Source: Neolewinella agarilytica (GTDB lineage Bacteria > Bacteroidota > Bacteroidia > Chitinophagales > Saprospiraceae). Taken from it: 53,331 nt of DNA. The stretch lies in NCBI RefSeq assembly GCF_900110645.1, contig NZ_FOFB01000036.1, positions 1-53,331 of the forward strand, given 5' to 3'. The translations under genes and the position numbers were made by a program. Shown here in pieces: positions 51,613-53,331 of this stretch. Below the pieces are notes generated by a model. It did no database searches. It worked only from the letters and a program-made list of their open reading frames with translations, and was not told where the DNA came from. The stretch's first letter is position 1; every line of letters starts with the position of its first letter.

Positions 51613-53280
51613 TTACTTAAATTCAAAGTACTCCCGCAGGTAACGTCGGTGCTCGTCGTTGTAGTTGCTGTTAAACAGTAAAGAATGCAAAAAATAATCG
51701 CGCCACCATTTAGGCAGACAATCTCTTTCAAAATCGGACGCTTTTTCCAAGATACTCATTTTATCAAGAGAGGACAGTCTCCCTTCTCCGGGTAGCCCAT
51801 AGATAAAAAAGGATCTCCGCAAAAAGCGAATAGCCGTTTCAGGTTCTCCTGGGTTGGCAAGTCGCTTATCAGAAAAGCTGGTTACACAGTTTCGTGCTTC
51901 TACAATGGAGAAGCGCAAGAACAGCAATAGCCCCATCACCACCATCCGGCCAAAGCAACGATCAGTAAACAGATTAAGCCCCGTCGCATCAGTAGTTGTA
52001 ATCTGTGATGAATACCGAGTGTTCCCTCGCAGATTCATCGCCTGATTCCGTAGCGTTTTTATCCGGAAATCCATGTCTTTATTGAACTTCCCAGCAACAG
52101 CTTTTGCCGCTTCCAACTGTGCAATTACCGCAAGAAACTGAATAGATTCATTAATTCGTTCGTGCTGCTGGCGCATCAGTTTATTCTTTCGGACCCCATT
52201 AATAAAAATTCCATTATACAGCGCCAGTGGATCTACCTGTATTCTCGTCCCGCTCCAATCTTGAGCTCCCGCAATTTTTTTAGGCCTGAAATAGTCGACA
52301 GGATACCCCCGATTCAGGTTCCAGCTTACAACATCGGGAGTTTCGAAGCTACACTCATCTCCAATTATACTATGCTGGTAATACCATTTTTTCACGTCAC
52401 CTAGCCCTTGTAACTCCCGGTCAAGCGTAGGATGCAAAACATACCAACCGGAATGAGGTAATACCCTCTCCTTCCTAAAAGCAAAAGTGGAGCCAGGCAC
52501 AAACCGCTGTACTTTCCCATCAATTGAGCCTAATAAGCCAACCCGGTATAAGTAATCTGTGGCTTCTCTTGAAACCTTGCGTAATAGTGTACTACGGTCA
52601 GCGGCATTACTGACTATATTAGTCACAAACTGCTGCACATAATCATTCCTAAACCCTAAAATAAATTCCTGTTTATAGCCATGAAGGATTTCTGACCAGG
52701 CTACATCATTGACCTGTTCCCTGATGCTTTCTATCAGGTTGTCCGTAACGGGTAACTTTACCTCAGCGGTTCGATTGAATTTATCATACAATCGCTTTCC
52801 AATCATCACTATTTCACGCGGCCGGTGGAAGGTGTGCCGAAGAATGAAATCGAAGACAGACTCCGTTTGCGCCTCTCCGTGTTTATCGCACGCTGCAACG
52901 TGCCTGATTTTATCAAACCCAAAAAATCGCATAAAAGGCGAGTCCCCTTGTTTACCCCGCAGTTCCCGTTCGCGCATAGCAGCTACGTTATGAATGAAGA
53001 TCTCCTTCAGCGCTTCTTTGCTGTATTTCAGTCGAACACAATAATCCTTGATATTAATAGCTTCCTGAGTTGGCATAGTCAAGGCATCTTCTCTGGCAGT
53101 AGAATATATTCGTACTCTTCCCTTATGCTTGGTATTGAGAGAATAGGCTACCCGCAGCAGCGCATATTGAGCATTTCGCCAGATCAAATAAAGGGTGTCG
53201 GGCGCATCTTCTATTAGGTACTTGTAATCTTCATTAAGAGCGTGTCTAAAATTATGATTTCTTCGATATAAAGGCTGTCA
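51613..53280 (-). pseudogene. Large protein, 5' end broken or cut off (possible Sll1717-type P-loop ATPase)
   Basis: The frame is open from a TGA at 53278-53280 to the stop at 51613, about 555 codons. There is no ATG near the start; residues such as HNFRHALNEDYKYLIEDAPDTLYLIWRNAQYALLRVAYSL before the TTG at 53187 look like genuine protein, so the true start lies further right, beyond a nonsense or frameshift. Features seen: FDFILRHTFHRPREIVMIGKRLYD, which resembles the C-terminal part of Sll1717-type P-loop ATPases. No Walker motif is present in the visible part. It could be a broken gene or an intact one with a sequencing error. Confidence 0.55.
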
Positions 53281-53331
53281 GTCGTATTTTGTAAGTCGCC
53301 AAACTATACAGAATATGACCAAGCAGTGGGC

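Overview
This 53.3 kb window is chromosomal DNA from a member of the Bacteroidota, most likely a Lewinella/Saprospiria-type marine or environmental bacterium. The grounds are: promoters of the Bacteroidota form TTG/TTTG-N19-21-TAnnTTTG in front of rpsO, two tRNAs and a heme operon; three TonB-dependent receptors; a HmuY-like protein ending in a type IX secretion sorting domain; many short lipoproteins; and high-GC, protease-rich content. Most of it is core chromosome. No phage, plasmid or intact insertion sequence is visible.

Layout. 0.2-6 kb: M28 peptidase lipoprotein, a small secreted protein, a candidate 6S RNA (minus strand), an FKBP/TPR protein and an HtrA-type protease. 6-9.4 kb: a TonB receptor directly behind a TPP riboswitch (predicted thiamine receptor), then a small-ORF/repeat region. 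9.4-15.1 kb: DUF2279 protein, a coiled-coil protein, dinB, tRNA-Lys, rpsO, a CpcT/CpeT-like lipoprotein, an unknown protein and a pseudouridine synthase. 15.2-18.8 kb: dnaE. 19.3-27.1 kb: a small Cys-rich protein, then a complete seven-gene heme uptake operon (HmuY-like, HmuT, U, V, S, a small CxxC protein, TonB receptor) behind a promoter flanked by two Fur-like palindromes. 27.3-32.8 kb: TlpA-like thioredoxin, small secreted proteins and a second metal-type TonB receptor + lipoprotein pair with a Zur-like palindrome over its -33 box. 33-36.3 kb: serine beta-lactamase-like protein, prfC, tRNA-Thr. 36.4-42.5 kb: small membrane proteins, a HELGH metallopeptidase, PepSY-TM protein, an ABC exporter pair, a YegS-type lipid kinase interrupted by a 33-bp minisatellite, and a DUF4177 protein. 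42.6-53.3 kb: M61 peptidase, small lipoprotein, subtilase-SPOR fusion, two small membrane proteins, GH20 hexosaminidase, a membrane protein, and a truncated or broken large protein running off the right edge.

The most unusual content is not a gene cluster but two kinds of repeated DNA. (1) The 9-mer GCACCTGCG, usually extended to TGCACCTGCG-N2-4-CGCGCC, occurs at least 15 times on both strands, inside genes (in different reading frames) and between them, where about 0.4 would be expected by chance. (2) Many intergenic gaps are filled by inverted repeats whose arms are tandem 7-8 bp units. The unit differs from locus to locus (GTAGACG, GTTGCAG, CTTGCAC, AGTCAAGC, GGGTGCC), and the arms often begin exactly at the stop codons of the flanking genes or at the -7 boxes of divergent promoters. 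One such array (GGGTGCC) lies in frame inside the GH20 gene, and an inverted-repeat-bounded minisatellite lies in frame inside the lipid kinase gene. Both types look like mobile or amplifying non-coding elements worth describing.

All calls are from reading the sequence; no database search or folding program was run.
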